Positions 1 to 6,711 of a stretch of DNA of 8,966 bases are shown here, one piece after another. A program made the position numbers and the translations under genes. Within the stretch, counting starts at the first letter, position 1. Each line of letters opens with the position of its first letter. A model generated the notes under the pieces. The model searched no databases and had not been told where the DNA came from. It saw nothing but the letters and a program-made list of their open reading frames with translations. Source of the DNA: CAUZEO01 sp963578625 (GTDB lineage Bacteria > Verrucomicrobiota > Kiritimatiellia > SLOV01); NCBI GenBank assembly GCA_963578625.1, contig CAUZEO010000219.1, positions 1 through 8,966 of the forward strand, read 5' to 3'.

Positions 1-447
1 ATCCTGGACAAGCTTGCGGAAATCGATCCCAACCCCGCCGGCGTCGCCCTGTTTCGTGCCCAGCTTCTGATGGAGGAGGGCCGCGCCGGGGAGGCACAAC
101 AGGCGTTCCGGAAAGTAATGCGCGATTCGAATGATTCCCCGGAAGTGCTCGGTGAAATCGCCTGGAACGTGTTGCAATTCCCCCGCCAGCACCGTGATTT
201 GAAGATCGCAATCGATGGAGCGGAGCGGGCAGTGGAATTGACCGGCAGGAAGAAGCCGGAGCACCTCGAAACTCTCGCACTTTCCCTATATTACCTTGGT
301 GACTTGGATGGCGCCGCGAAAATTCAACAGGAAGCGGTCGACAAGGCCGGCGACGGGAACCGCGAGGGGTTCGAAGAAAGCTTGAAGTATTATCAGGCCG
401 CGCAAGCCCTCCGAAATGAACGGTCCGAACCCCCACCGGATTTGTAA
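1..447 (+). CDS. C-terminal fragment of a TPR-repeat protein, possibly thioredoxin-fused
   Basis: The reading frame is open from the first base of the window, so the gene begins upstream; 148 residues remain, ending at TAA (445-447). The visible part is alpha-helical with degenerate tetratricopeptide repeats: one unit around residues 18-45 (small/large residue pattern ending in FRKVMRDS) and a clearer one around residues 86-118, with LETLALSLYYLGDLDGA followed by a second helix (AAKIQQEAVDKA). The sequence around AWNVLQ and RAVELTG, and the end EGFEESLKYYQAA, resemble C-terminal TPR regions that follow redoxin/TlpA-like domains in Planctomycetes and Acidobacteria. The redoxin part would lie outside the window, so that is inference. 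No active site is visible. TPR regions mediate protein-protein contacts. It is separated by 185 nt from the suf regulator and is probably a different transcription unit. An internal ATG at 70 exists but is not needed as a start. Confidence 0.8.
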   Translation: MLDKLAEIDPNPAGVALFRAQLLMEEGRAGEAQQAFRKVMRDSNDSPEVLGEIAWNVLQFPRQHRDLKIAIDGAERAVELTGRKKPEHLETLALSLYYLGDLDGAAKIQQEAVDKAGDGNREGFEESLKYYQAAQALRNERSEPPPDL

Positions 448-489
448 ATAGCCCGAGTTTGCAGGGGATATTGTCATTTTTGTAATTCC

Positions 490-502
490 GACCTTTTAGG
501 TC
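490..502. promoter_or_regulatory. Candidate upstream Rrf2/IscR-like operator, GAC-N7-GTC dyad
   Basis: The 13-bp sequence GACCTTTTAGGTC has five symmetric pairs (490-494 with 498-502) around a T-rich centre. The GAC-N7-GTC spacing equals that of the E. coli IscR type 1 operator core (YYGAC-N7-GTCRR); in the full 25-bp frame (484-508) I count about 13 matches to that consensus, so this is the weaker of two sites. It lies just upstream of a TTGACT hexamer that could be a -35 box. Its role as an operator is inference from spacing, position and the adjacent Rrf2 gene. Confidence 0.4.
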
Positions 503-510
503 CTATTACC

Positions 511-539
511 TTGACTTGACCCAGACTGAGAGGTACGGT
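511..539 (+). promoter_or_regulatory. Weak candidate sigma-70-like promoter for the suf operon
   Basis: TTGACT (511-516) is a good -35-like hexamer, and the partly repeated TTGACC follows at 516-521. With a 17-nt spacer the -10 position is TACGGT (534-539), which matches TATAAT at only three of six positions. No better -10 was found at other spacings, and transcription could start elsewhere in the 448-632 gap. The nearby GAC-N7-GTC dyad at 490-502 would suit regulation at this promoter. Confidence 0.25.
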
Positions 540-549
540 GGGAATATTT

Positions 550-589
550 AACGGGCACTTGGCTGGAGTCTTGGCCGAGATCGCCCGTT
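550..589 (+). terminator. Nested leader hairpin: terminator of the upstream gene, or structured 5' leader
   Basis: The outer stem AACGGGC (550-556) pairs perfectly with GCCCGTT (583-589). Inside it, CTTGGC (558-563) pairs with GCCGAG (574-579) with one G-T wobble, leaving a 10-nt loop (564-573) and an asymmetric internal bulge. The 3' arm runs into TTTGTTTAG, a broken T-tract, so this may be the intrinsic terminator of the upstream TPR gene. If transcription of the suf operon starts near 540, the same structure would lie in its 5' leader. An alternative weaker pairing, AGATC (578-582) with GATCT (596-600), partly competes with it. Confidence 0.4.
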
Positions 590-601
590 TGTTTAGATCT
601 G

Positions 602-626
602 AAATACGACAAAAATCGTCGGGTTT
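602..626. promoter_or_regulatory. Candidate downstream Rrf2/IscR type 1-like operator
   Basis: A 25-bp dyad centred at 614 has the form AAA-N2-CGAC-N7-GTCG-N2-TTT with an A-rich centre. The GAC-N7-GTC core and the overall 25-bp frame equal the E. coli IscR type 1 operator; by eye about 19 of 25 positions agree with that degenerate consensus. It ends 6 nt before the ATG of the Rrf2 gene at 633, which is typical of autoregulation, either by covering the transcription start or as a roadblock. The match is seen in sequence; binding by the adjacent regulator is inference. Confidence 0.5.
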
Positions 627-632
627 TATACC

Positions 633-1082
633 ATGTTGAAACTTACCCGAAAATCTGAATACGGGCTGATCGCTCTCCTTCACATTGATGCCTGGCAGGA
701 CGGTGGGCTGGTTACGGCCAAGGAGATCGCGGAAACGTACCAACTACCCGCGGAGCTTTTGGGCAAAGTGTTGCAGTCTCTGGCGCGCGAGGGACTGGTG
801 GAATCAGTGCAGGGTGCAAAGGGCGGATATCGTCTGAACATTCCGATTGAAAGTGTGAGTCTCGGCGAAGTTATAGAGAAACTGGAGGGGCCGATCGTGA
901 TTACTCCTTGTTGCGATGGTTCCATGGATTGCCGGCAGGTAAAAACCTGCAACATCCGCAACCCGGTGCAGCGAATCCAGGAGGAGGTCAGGGAGTTTTT
1001 CTATTCCCTTTCCCTCAGCAAATTTCGCTCCAATCCCGAGGTCCTGGGGCTGACCGGTGAGCTACTACCAATCGTCAGGTGA
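633..1082 (+). CDS. Rrf2-family Fe-S-responsive transcriptional regulator (IscR-like)
   Basis: A 149-residue protein of normal Rrf2 length. Residues 1-67 form the winged helix-turn-helix: the start MLKLTRKSEYGL is the usual family N-terminus and fixes the ATG at 633, although no clear Shine-Dalgarno precedes it; the wing ends in VQGAKGGYRL (59-68). Cysteines C94, C100 and C106 show the C-x5-C-x5-C spacing of the IscR [2Fe-2S] ligands, with an extra adjacent C93. The residue three after the last Cys, His107 in IscR, is Arg109 here. The position of IscR Glu43, which restricts DNA-site choice by apo-IscR, aligns with Gly44. As first gene of the suf operon, behind two IscR-like dyads, it most likely senses Fe-S cluster status in the cytoplasm and represses or tunes the operon. 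Cluster type is not predictable from sequence; a nitric-oxide or redox sensor of the same family is the main alternative. Confidence 0.93.
   Translation: MLKLTRKSEYGLIALLHIDAWQDGGLVTAKEIAETYQLPAELLGKVLQSLAREGLVESVQGAKGGYRLNIPIESVSLGEVIEKLEGPIVITPCCDGSMDCRQVKTCNIRNPVQRIQEEVREFFYSLSLSKFRSNPEVLGLTGELLPIVR
1077..1082 (+). promoter_or_regulatory. Ribosome-binding site that decides the sufT start
   Basis: AGGTGA overlaps the last codons and the TGA stop of the regulator gene and stands 5 nt before ATG 1088. This favours ATG 1088 over the in-frame GTG at 1079, which sits inside the same motif and has no site of its own. Stop codon and ribosome-binding site overlap, so translation of the two genes is probably coupled. 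Confidence 0.7.
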
Positions 1083-1087
1083 ATATT

Positions 1088-1471
1088 ATGGAGAATCAAG
1101 CGGAACAGGAACATACGGAAGAGCGGCCGGAGCAGGCGGAGGAACCGCTGGTACAGCGCACGGTGACGAACTGGAGCAAAGAGGACATCCTCGAAACGTT
1201 GCGCCAGGTGGTCGATCCCGAGTTGCACATGAATATTGTAGATTTGGGGCTGGTGTACGGCGTCGAACAAAAACAGGACCTGATTGAAGTCGATTTGACG
1301 CTGACGTCTCCCGGATGCCCGTACGGGCCCTACATTTTGCACGGGGTCAAGCAGTCGCTGATTACGATGAAGGACATTCGGAATGCTGAGGTCAATGTCG
1401 TGTGGGATCCGCCCTGGGGCCCCGACCGGATGACCGAAGAGGCAAAGCTGGAGCTGGGATTCGATTTATAG
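1088..1471 (+). CDS. sufT: SufT-like MIP18/DUF59 family Fe-S maturation protein
   Basis: A 127-residue protein from ATG 1088 (a GTG at 1079 would add three residues). Residues 1-25 are Glu/Gln-rich, low in complexity and probably disordered. The MIP18 domain fills the rest: KEDILETLRQVVDPELHMNI with the family DPE motif at 43-45, VDLGLVYGV, then the conserved cysteine C77 in LTSPGCPYGPYI, and the C-terminal VVWDPPWGPDRMTEEAKLELGF. SufT and relatives are auxiliary factors for maturing Fe-S proteins, acting in transfer or under high Fe-S demand; the single Cys is the known functional residue of the family. Placement between the regulator and sufC, rather than at the 3' end as in actinobacterial suf operons, is notable but does not change the call. 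PaaD-like proteins share the domain but sit in phenylacetate clusters, so SufT fits better. Confidence 0.9.
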   Translation: MENQAEQEHTEERPEQAEEPLVQRTVTNWSKEDILETLRQVVDPELHMNIVDLGLVYGVEQKQDLIEVDLTLTSPGCPYGPYILHGVKQSLITMKDIRNAEVNVVWDPPWGPDRMTEEAKLELGFDL

Positions 1472-1522
1472 CAGGAAATCCGTGAACGCGGAGCAGGCAT
1501 TTATAAGGAACGGAGGGACGGA

Positions 1523-2299
1523 ATGGGTAATGACACTTTATTCGAAGTAGACGATTTGAGAGCGAAGGTCGAGGGTACCGCGATCCTCAAAGGGCTGAAC
1601 CTGACCGTCCGGCGCGGCGAGATCCATGCCCTGATGGGACCAAACGGATCGGGGAAGAGCACTCTCTCCAACGTTGTGATGGGACATCCCGGGTACGAAG
1701 TGACCGGGGGCAAGGTAGAACTGGGCGGGAAATCTTTGCTCGAAATGGAGCCGGAGGAGCGCGCGCGTGCCGGACTGTTTCTTGCGTTTCAGTACCCGGT
1801 GGAAATTCCCGGAGTTACGGTGGCAAACTTTCTCAAGACGGCCCACGACGCGGTCTCCGGCGAGAAGAAAATGTCCGCTACCGAATTTCTGAAGGCGCTG
1901 CGTAAGAACATGGAGATGCTCGAAATCGACTCCTCCTTCGTAAACCGTTATCTCAACAGCGGGTTTTCCGGTGGAGAGAAGAAGCGCATGGAAATCCTGC
2001 AGATGCTGATGCTGAAGCCACGCATGGTCATTATGGACGAAACCGACTCAGGGTTGGATATCGATGCGCTCAAAGTTGTTTCGCGCGGGGTCAATGCGAT
2101 GACCAACGAAAATTTCGGCCTCCTGATCATCACGCACTATGAACGGATTCTTACCTATATCAAACCGACGCACCTTCACATTCTGATCGAGGGGAAAATC
2201 GTCGTATCCGGTGGCCCGAACCTGGTTAAAGACTTGGAGGCGCATGGATACGACTGGGTGCGCGAGCACCACGCCAATGAATCACTCGCGGTAGTTTAG
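1523..2299 (+). CDS. sufC: SufC, Fe-S assembly ATPase
   Basis: A 258-residue ABC-type ATPase of normal SufC length. Visible motifs: Walker A GPNGSGKST (39-47), Q-loop Gln90, the SufC form of the signature NSGFSGGEKKR (145-155), Walker B VIMDE (169-173) directly followed by TDSGLDIDALK, and the switch His205. The DSGLDIDALK block and the SGGEKKR signature separate SufC from transporter ATPases. It has no membrane segment and works in the cytoplasm, where it dimerises on the SufB-SufD core and couples ATP hydrolysis to the rearrangement that exposes the cluster-building site. The ATG is preceded by GGAGGGA (1512-1518), a strong ribosome-binding site. It lies 51 nt after sufT and 20 nt before sufB; the 51-nt gap shows no terminator or clear promoter. 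Confidence 0.98.
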   Translation: MGNDTLFEVDDLRAKVEGTAILKGLNLTVRRGEIHALMGPNGSGKSTLSNVVMGHPGYEVTGGKVELGGKSLLEMEPEERARAGLFLAFQYPVEIPGVTVANFLKTAHDAVSGEKKMSATEFLKALRKNMEMLEIDSSFVNRYLNSGFSGGEKKRMEILQMLMLKPRMVIMDETDSGLDIDALKVVSRGVNAMTNENFGLLIITHYERILTYIKPTHLHILIEGKIVVSGGPNLVKDLEAHGYDWVREHHANESLAVV

Positions 2300-2319
2300 C
2301 AGGGAGCCTGGAAGACGAT

Positions 2320-3768
2320 ATGGCTGACATTGACACAGAAAATAAGCTGGTCGACAACGAGTACAAGTACGGCTTCGTTTCCGACGTGGAAATGGATGAG
2401 GCGCCCAAGGGCCTGAACGAGGATATTATTCGTTTCATCTCGGAGAAGAAGGGTGAGCCGGAGTGGATGCTCGAATGGCGGATGAAGGCGTACCAGTGGT
2501 GGCTCACCAAGGACGAGCCGCGCTGGGCATTGCTTGATTATCCTGAAATCGACTACCAGGACATCCGGTATTATTCCGCGCCGAAACAGATGTCGGAGCG
2601 CTTCAAGGGCGAGGACGGAGAACTCGATCCGGAGGTTAAGCGCGCATTCGAAAAGTTGGGAATCCCGGTCGAAGAGCAGGAACGGTTGCAGGGCGTGGCG
2701 GTGGACGCGGTGTTCGACAGCGTATCCGTGGCGACGACGCACCGCGAAGTGCTGGAGGAGCATGGCATCATATTCTGCTCGATCTCTGAAGCGATGCGGG
2801 AGCATCCGGACCTGGTTCGAAAATACCTGGGTTCGGTGGTACCGTACACCGACAATTTTTTTGCCTCCCTCAATTCCGCGGTGTTCACCGACGGTTCCTT
2901 CGCCTATATCCCGCCGGGCGTTCGCTGCCCGGTGGAGCTGTCAACGTACTTCCGAATTAACGCGATGGACACAGGCCAGTTCGAAAGAACGCTGATTGTT
3001 GCCGACAAGGGATCGTACGTGTCGTATCTCGAAGGATGTACGGCGCCGATGCGGGATACCAACCAGCTTCATGCCGCCGTCGTGGAATTGATAGCCCTCG
3101 ATGACGCGCAAATAAAGTATGCCACGATTCAAAACTGGTATGCGGGGAATGCCGAGGGCGTCGGCGGCATCTATAACTTTGTCACCAAGCGAGGCCACTG
3201 CCGCGGCAGGAACGCCAAGATTTCCTGGACGCAGGTGGAGGCGGGCGCAGCCATCACTTGGAAATATCCAAGCTGTATCCTGCAGGGTGACGGCTCCACC
3301 GGCGAATTCTACTCGGTTGCGGTAACGAACAACCGGATGCAGGCGGATACCGGGACCAAGATGATCCACATCGGCAACAACACCAAAAGCACGATCGTGT
3401 CGAAAGGGATTTCGGCGGACCAGTCGAAGAATACGTACCGGGGAATGGTGCAGATCATGCCCACCGCCGAGAATTGCCGAAACTATTCCATCTGCGATTC
3501 GATGCTTGTCGGCAGCGAATGCAGCGCGAATACGGTTCCGTACATCGAGGCGGAGAATAGCAGCGCTATTGTCGAGCACGAAGCGACCACATCCAGGATT
3601 AACGAGGACCAGCTCTTCTATATTCGGAGTCGCGGGATCGATGAGGAAAGCGCGATCAACCTGGTGGTAAACGGATTTTGCAAAGAAGTATTCAAGCAAC
3701 TGCCGATGGAGTTTGCGGTTGAGGCGACCAAGCTTCTTGAAATGAAACTCGAAGGCAGTATTGGATAG
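2320..3768 (+). CDS. sufB: SufB, Fe-S cluster scaffold subunit
   Basis: A 482-residue protein, close to the usual 465-495 of SufB. The N-terminus has the family helical part (EPEWMLEWRMKAYQWW at about 47-61); the rest is the SufB/SufD right-handed beta-helix core. Residues linked in E. coli to sulfur transfer and cluster building are present: C240 in LEGCTAPMRD (E. coli Cys254), C392 in NYSICDSML (Cys405) and the Glu-His-Glu at 419-421 in EHEATTSR (432-434). The C-terminal block ending NGFCKEVFKQLPMEFAVEA is also typical. It forms the SufBC2D complex, receives persulfide sulfur through SufU, and assembles a new cluster at the interface with SufD. The start is ATG 2320, with a modest GGAAGA (2310-2315) ahead of it. 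SufD follows after 9 nt. Nothing is truncated. Confidence 0.98.
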   Translation: MADIDTENKLVDNEYKYGFVSDVEMDEAPKGLNEDIIRFISEKKGEPEWMLEWRMKAYQWWLTKDEPRWALLDYPEIDYQDIRYYSAPKQMSERFKGEDGELDPEVKRAFEKLGIPVEEQERLQGVAVDAVFDSVSVATTHREVLEEHGIIFCSISEAMREHPDLVRKYLGSVVPYTDNFFASLNSAVFTDGSFAYIPPGVRCPVELSTYFRINAMDTGQFERTLIVADKGSYVSYLEGCTAPMRDTNQLHAAVVELIALDDAQIKYATIQNWYAGNAEGVGGIYNFVTKRGHCRGRNAKISWTQVEAGAAITWKYPSCILQGDGSTGEFYSVAVTNNRMQADTGTKMIHIGNNTKSTIVSKGISADQSKNTYRGMVQIMPTAENCRNYSICDSMLVGSECSANTVPYIEAENSSAIVEHEATTSRINEDQLFYIRSRGIDEESAINLVVNGFCKEVFKQLPMEFAVEATKLLEMKLEGSIG

Positions 3769-3772
3769 GTGG
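3767..3772 (+). promoter_or_regulatory. Ribosome-binding site that decides the sufD start
   Basis: AGGTGG overlaps the sufB TAG stop and lies 5 nt before ATG 3778. The in-frame GTG at 3769 directly after the stop is part of this motif and has no good site upstream, so ATG 3778 is the better start. The arrangement suggests translational coupling of sufB and sufD. Confidence 0.65.
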
Positions 3773-3777
3773 GAGCA

Positions 3778-5100
3778 ATGTCTACGATTGATCTAGCGCC
3801 GGAGCGCGCGGTGGACACCGTGGTCGGTCCGTTCGATGAGGAAGCGTTCAACGTGTGCGGAAAAGGGGAGCCTTCCCTGCTGCGCGCGAAAAGAGAACAG
3901 GGTTTTCACGTCTACAAGAACTTGCCGGCTCCGACGTCCTTCGATGAGGAGTGGCGCCGTACCAATCCCCGGCTGTTTCCGTTCGCGGATTTCCGCGCGG
4001 GCGGTGCACTGCCGCGTATTGAGCCCGACGATCCCGGCGAGCACGACGAAGATTTTGACGTGGTTGTGAACGTCGGGAACGACGGGTATTCCATCAACGA
4101 CCGCACCGGCGCGATTCGCGGAGGCCAGGTCATGGTGCTTCCTCTTGCCGAGGCGTCTGAATCGTGCGCCGACCTGATCGAACCCTATCTCAATGGTCAG
4201 GCGCTTCCTTCGGACTGGGACAAATTTGTCGCCCTGAACGATGCCTTCTGGAATTTCGGATTGTTTATTTACGTGCCGCCGGGTGTTGAACTCGAAAAGG
4301 GCATCCACCTGAAATACTCGATGAGCGGGGACGGAAATGCGCTGGTGCCGCAAGTGCTGATCGTGCTCGGCGAGCAGAGCCAGGCCTCGATTCTTGAGTC
4401 GATGAGTTCCCCGGACGATGCCTCGTGCCTTTCCATTGCCACCAAGGAGATCTACCTGCAGCCTGCAGCGCGTCTTACTTTTGTCACGAACCAGGAGTGG
4501 GGCCGCGGTGCCTGTCAGATCGCCAACGATATGGCGATGGTGGACAGCGACGCGCAGATTGATTGGATTACTCTCAATTTCGGAACCGGGGTCAGCAAAT
4601 TGAAGTTGGGCTGCGATGTCTGCGGTTCCGGAGCATGCGCCGAACTCGACGGCCTGTTCTTCTGCAACGAGAAACAGCACATCGACCAGAAGACGCTGCA
4701 GATTCACTCCGCGCCGCACACCTACAGCCGCCTTCTCTATAAAGGCGCAGTGCAGGATGAAGGCCATTCCGTGTACCAGGGCGTGATCCAGGCCCGGCCG
4801 GGCGCAGTAAAGGTGGATGCGTATCAAACCAACAATAACCTGGTGTTAAGTAATGGCGCAAAGGCGGACACGATTCCGGGACTGCTGATCGACGCCGATG
4901 ATTTGAAATGCAGTCACGGGGCGACGATCGGGAACCTGGACCCGGATCAGGTTTTCTACATGCGGTCCCGCGGGCTGGCCGAGGTGGACGCTCGCCGGCT
5001 GCTGATGCGCGGATTTTACGATGAAGTCGCCGATCGAATTCCCTACGCCTGGGTACGGGACCAGGTTCACCGGCACGTCGATGCCAGACTCGGAGTGTAG
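3778..5100 (+). CDS. sufD: SufD, Fe-S cluster scaffold subunit
   Basis: A 440-residue protein from ATG 3778. The N-terminal third is variable, as usual in SufD, and contains the conserved PTSFDEEWRRTNPRLF (about 46-61). The remainder is the SufB/SufD beta-helix, with LHLKYS-type repeats and a C-terminal block CSHGATIG followed by FYMRSRGL, which identifies the subunit. His380 in CSHGA corresponds to E. coli SufD His360, which cooperates with SufB Cys405 in cluster formation. The SufB Cys and Glu-His-Glu residues are absent here, as expected. It pairs with SufB to complete the SufBC2D scaffold in the cytoplasm and is implicated in iron acquisition. It follows sufB by 9 nt and precedes the ferredoxin gene by 12 nt. 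The long reading frame on the opposite strand of this gene is a coding shadow. Confidence 0.97.
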   Translation: MSTIDLAPERAVDTVVGPFDEEAFNVCGKGEPSLLRAKREQGFHVYKNLPAPTSFDEEWRRTNPRLFPFADFRAGGALPRIEPDDPGEHDEDFDVVVNVGNDGYSINDRTGAIRGGQVMVLPLAEASESCADLIEPYLNGQALPSDWDKFVALNDAFWNFGLFIYVPPGVELEKGIHLKYSMSGDGNALVPQVLIVLGEQSQASILESMSSPDDASCLSIATKEIYLQPAARLTFVTNQEWGRGACQIANDMAMVDSDAQIDWITLNFGTGVSKLKLGCDVCGSGACAELDGLFFCNEKQHIDQKTLQIHSAPHTYSRLLYKGAVQDEGHSVYQGVIQARPGAVKVDAYQTNNNLVLSNGAKADTIPGLLIDADDLKCSHGATIGNLDPDQVFYMRSRGLAEVDARRLLMRGFYDEVADRIPYAWVRDQVHRHVDARLGV

Positions 5101-5104
5101 GAGG
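5099..5104 (+). promoter_or_regulatory. Ribosome-binding site supporting a TTG start
   Basis: AGGAGG overlaps the sufD TAG stop and lies 8 nt before TTG 5113. The next in-frame ATG (5125) would be 20 nt away, too far for this site. The start of the ferredoxin gene is therefore most likely TTG. Confidence 0.7.
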
Positions 5105-5112
5105 CTCGGCGG

Positions 5113-5424
5113 TTGAAAGAGTGGATGGAGGCGGCGGAAGTTTCGGATTTCGACAGAACCAACCGGAAACTCGTCGACTTCGGCGGGCTGCAGCAGATCG
5201 GCCTGTTCAAGGTGGACGACGAGTTCTACGCGATCAGCGCGTATTGCACGCACCAGCAGGTGCAGATGGTTCACGGATACCTCGACGGCCATGAGTTGAT
5301 GTGCCCGCTCCACGGGGCCCGGTACGACATCCGAAGCGGAGAGGCACTGGCCCTTCCCGCGATGGGGCCCGTGAAAACTTTTAATGTGAAGATCGAAGAT
5401 CAGAAGATTTTTATCGAGGTCTGA
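5113..5424 (+). CDS. Rieske-type [2Fe-2S] ferredoxin of the suf operon
   Basis: A 103-residue soluble protein from a TTG start. The Rieske cluster-binding motif is complete: C45-T-H47, 16 residues, then C64-P-L-H67, followed by GARYD at 68-72. The length, the lack of a membrane anchor and the lack of the disulfide cysteines of respiratory Rieske proteins place it with the low-potential ferredoxins of ring-hydroxylating dioxygenase systems (BphF/NdoA type) and nitrite-reductase small-subunit-like proteins. No dioxygenase is nearby; it sits between sufD and sufS with gaps of 12 and 9 nt. Similar Rieske genes occur inside actinobacterial suf operons, often labelled as dioxygenase ferredoxin subunits. 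In this setting it may give electrons for cluster assembly, or act as a cluster carrier or client, but none of these is shown by the sequence. Confidence 0.93.
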   Translation: MKEWMEAAEVSDFDRTNRKLVDFGGLQQIGLFKVDDEFYAISAYCTHQQVQMVHGYLDGHELMCPLHGARYDIRSGEALALPAMGPVKTFNVKIEDQKIFIEV

Positions 5425-5433
5425 CTGGATAGA

Positions 5434-6711
5434 ATGGCTGAAAAATCATCCATAGCCGAGTCGGTGGGAGTGCCGGCCGGATTCGACCCTCATCGGGTAC
5501 GCGGGGACTTTCCGATCCTGAGCCGAACCGTTGCGGACGGGCGACCGCTGGCCTATCTCGACAATGCCGCGACGACCCAGAAGCCGCGCGCGGTTCTAGA
5601 TGCTCTGCAGGAATACTACTCTTCGTATAATTCCAACGTGCACAGGGCCATTCATGAGCTGGGTCAGGAAGCCACCGAGGCCTATGAGGACGCGCGCGGT
5701 GTTTGCGCCGGATTTATCAATGCGCCGGAATCGGCTTGCGTGGTATTCACGCGCGGGACGACCGAAAGTATCAACCTGGTTGCGTACGCATGGGGGAGGG
5801 CTTCGATTTGCGAAGGCGACCAAATCATCGCGACGGAGATGGAGCACCACAGCAACCTCGTTCCATGGCAGATCCTCGCCAAGGAGAAAGGAGCAAACTT
5901 GCTGACGGTACCAGTACTCGAGGATGGGACGCTCGACCTTGATGTTTATGAATCACTCCTTTCTCCGCGCGTCAAACTGGTCGCAGTTACGCATATGTCG
6001 AACATCCTCGGCACTATCAATCCGCTGCCGCGTATGATTTCCGCGGCGCATGCAGCCGGGGCAAAGTTTCTGGTCGACGCCGCCCAGAGTGTTCCGCATT
6101 TCGAGGTCGATGTGCAGAACCTGGATTGCGATTTTCTGGCGTGCTCCGGGCACAAGATGCTGGGACCCACTGGAATCGGTATTTTATATGCGCGCCGCGA
6201 ACTATTGGAAGAAATGCCTCCGTTCATGGGTGGCGGCGAAATGATCCATAAGGTGACGTTGGAACAGTCAACCTGGGCCGAAATCCCCCATAAGTTTGAA
6301 GCGGGAACGCCGAATATTGCGGGAGCCATCGGCCTGCGCGCCGCCGTTCGCTACCTTCAGTCCATTGGAATGGGGGCGATTCGTGACCACGAGGAATCTC
6401 TTACCGCGTACGCACTGCAGCGCCTGAGATCCATGCCCGATATTAGGATCCTCGGCGATGCTCCGGACCGCGGGGGCGTTCTTTCGTTTCTCATGGATGA
6501 CATCCACCCGCACGATATCGCCCAGATGGTGGACCGGGAAGGCGTGGCGATCCGCGCCGGGCACGGCTGTGCCCAGCCGCTATTGCGCCGATTCGGAACC
6601 AATGCGGTGAGCCGCGCAAGTTTCTGCCTGTATTCAACGGAAGAAGACATCGAACAGCTATGCGCGGCCCTAGGAAAGGCCAGGGACTTTTTTCATCATG
6701 GAAATGGATGA
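5434..6711 (+). CDS. sufS: SufS, group II cysteine desulfurase
   Basis: A 425-residue PLP enzyme, about the normal SufS length (405-420) with a slightly longer N-terminus. It turns cysteine into alanine and holds the sulfur as persulfide. Seen in sequence: YLDNAATTQKP near the N-terminus, the His pair at 138-139 in EMEHHSNLVPW, Asp215 and Gln218 in VDAAQS (cofactor contacts), Lys241 in CSGHKMLGPTG (Schiff base), and catalytic Cys379 in RAGHGCAQPLLRRFG. The common form has HHC; here it is HGC. The short loop around the Cys and this motif mark group II SufS rather than IscS. It depends on a sulfur acceptor, here SufU, whose gene overlaps its 3' end by 14 nt. The ATG at 5434 has only a weak upstream site, so its translation may depend on coupling with the ferredoxin gene 9 nt before. 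Confidence 0.97.
   Translation: MAEKSSIAESVGVPAGFDPHRVRGDFPILSRTVADGRPLAYLDNAATTQKPRAVLDALQEYYSSYNSNVHRAIHELGQEATEAYEDARGVCAGFINAPESACVVFTRGTTESINLVAYAWGRASICEGDQIIATEMEHHSNLVPWQILAKEKGANLLTVPVLEDGTLDLDVYESLLSPRVKLVAVTHMSNILGTINPLPRMISAAHAAGAKFLVDAAQSVPHFEVDVQNLDCDFLACSGHKMLGPTGIGILYARRELLEEMPPFMGGGEMIHKVTLEQSTWAEIPHKFEAGTPNIAGAIGLRAAVRYLQSIGMGAIRDHEESLTAYALQRLRSMPDIRILGDAPDRGGVLSFLMDDIHPHDIAQMVDREGVAIRAGHGCAQPLLRRFGTNAVSRASFCLYSTEEDIEQLCAALGKARDFFHHGNG

Noticed and set aside
507..535. TACCT/AGGTA pair flanking the candidate promoter
   Set aside because: It has only 5 bp separated by 19 nt, with no further symmetry; chance is the simpler explanation.
1079..1090. GTG start for sufT, giving a 4-nt GTGA overlap with the regulator stop
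   Set aside because: The GTG is inside the AGGTGA ribosome-binding motif that fits ATG 1088 with 5-nt spacing.
2941..3699. 252-codon open frame on the minus strand opposite sufB
   Set aside because: It is a shadow of sufB, whose catalytic and structural motifs are complete in this region.
3769..3780. GTG start for sufD directly after the sufB stop
   Set aside because: AGGTGG at 3767-3772 serves ATG 3778 at 5-nt spacing, and nothing comparable serves the GTG.
3793..4827. 344-codon open frame on the minus strand opposite sufD
   Set aside because: It lies fully inside the well-supported sufD gene, its translation has no recognisable family, and such antisense frames are common opposite GC-rich coding sequence.
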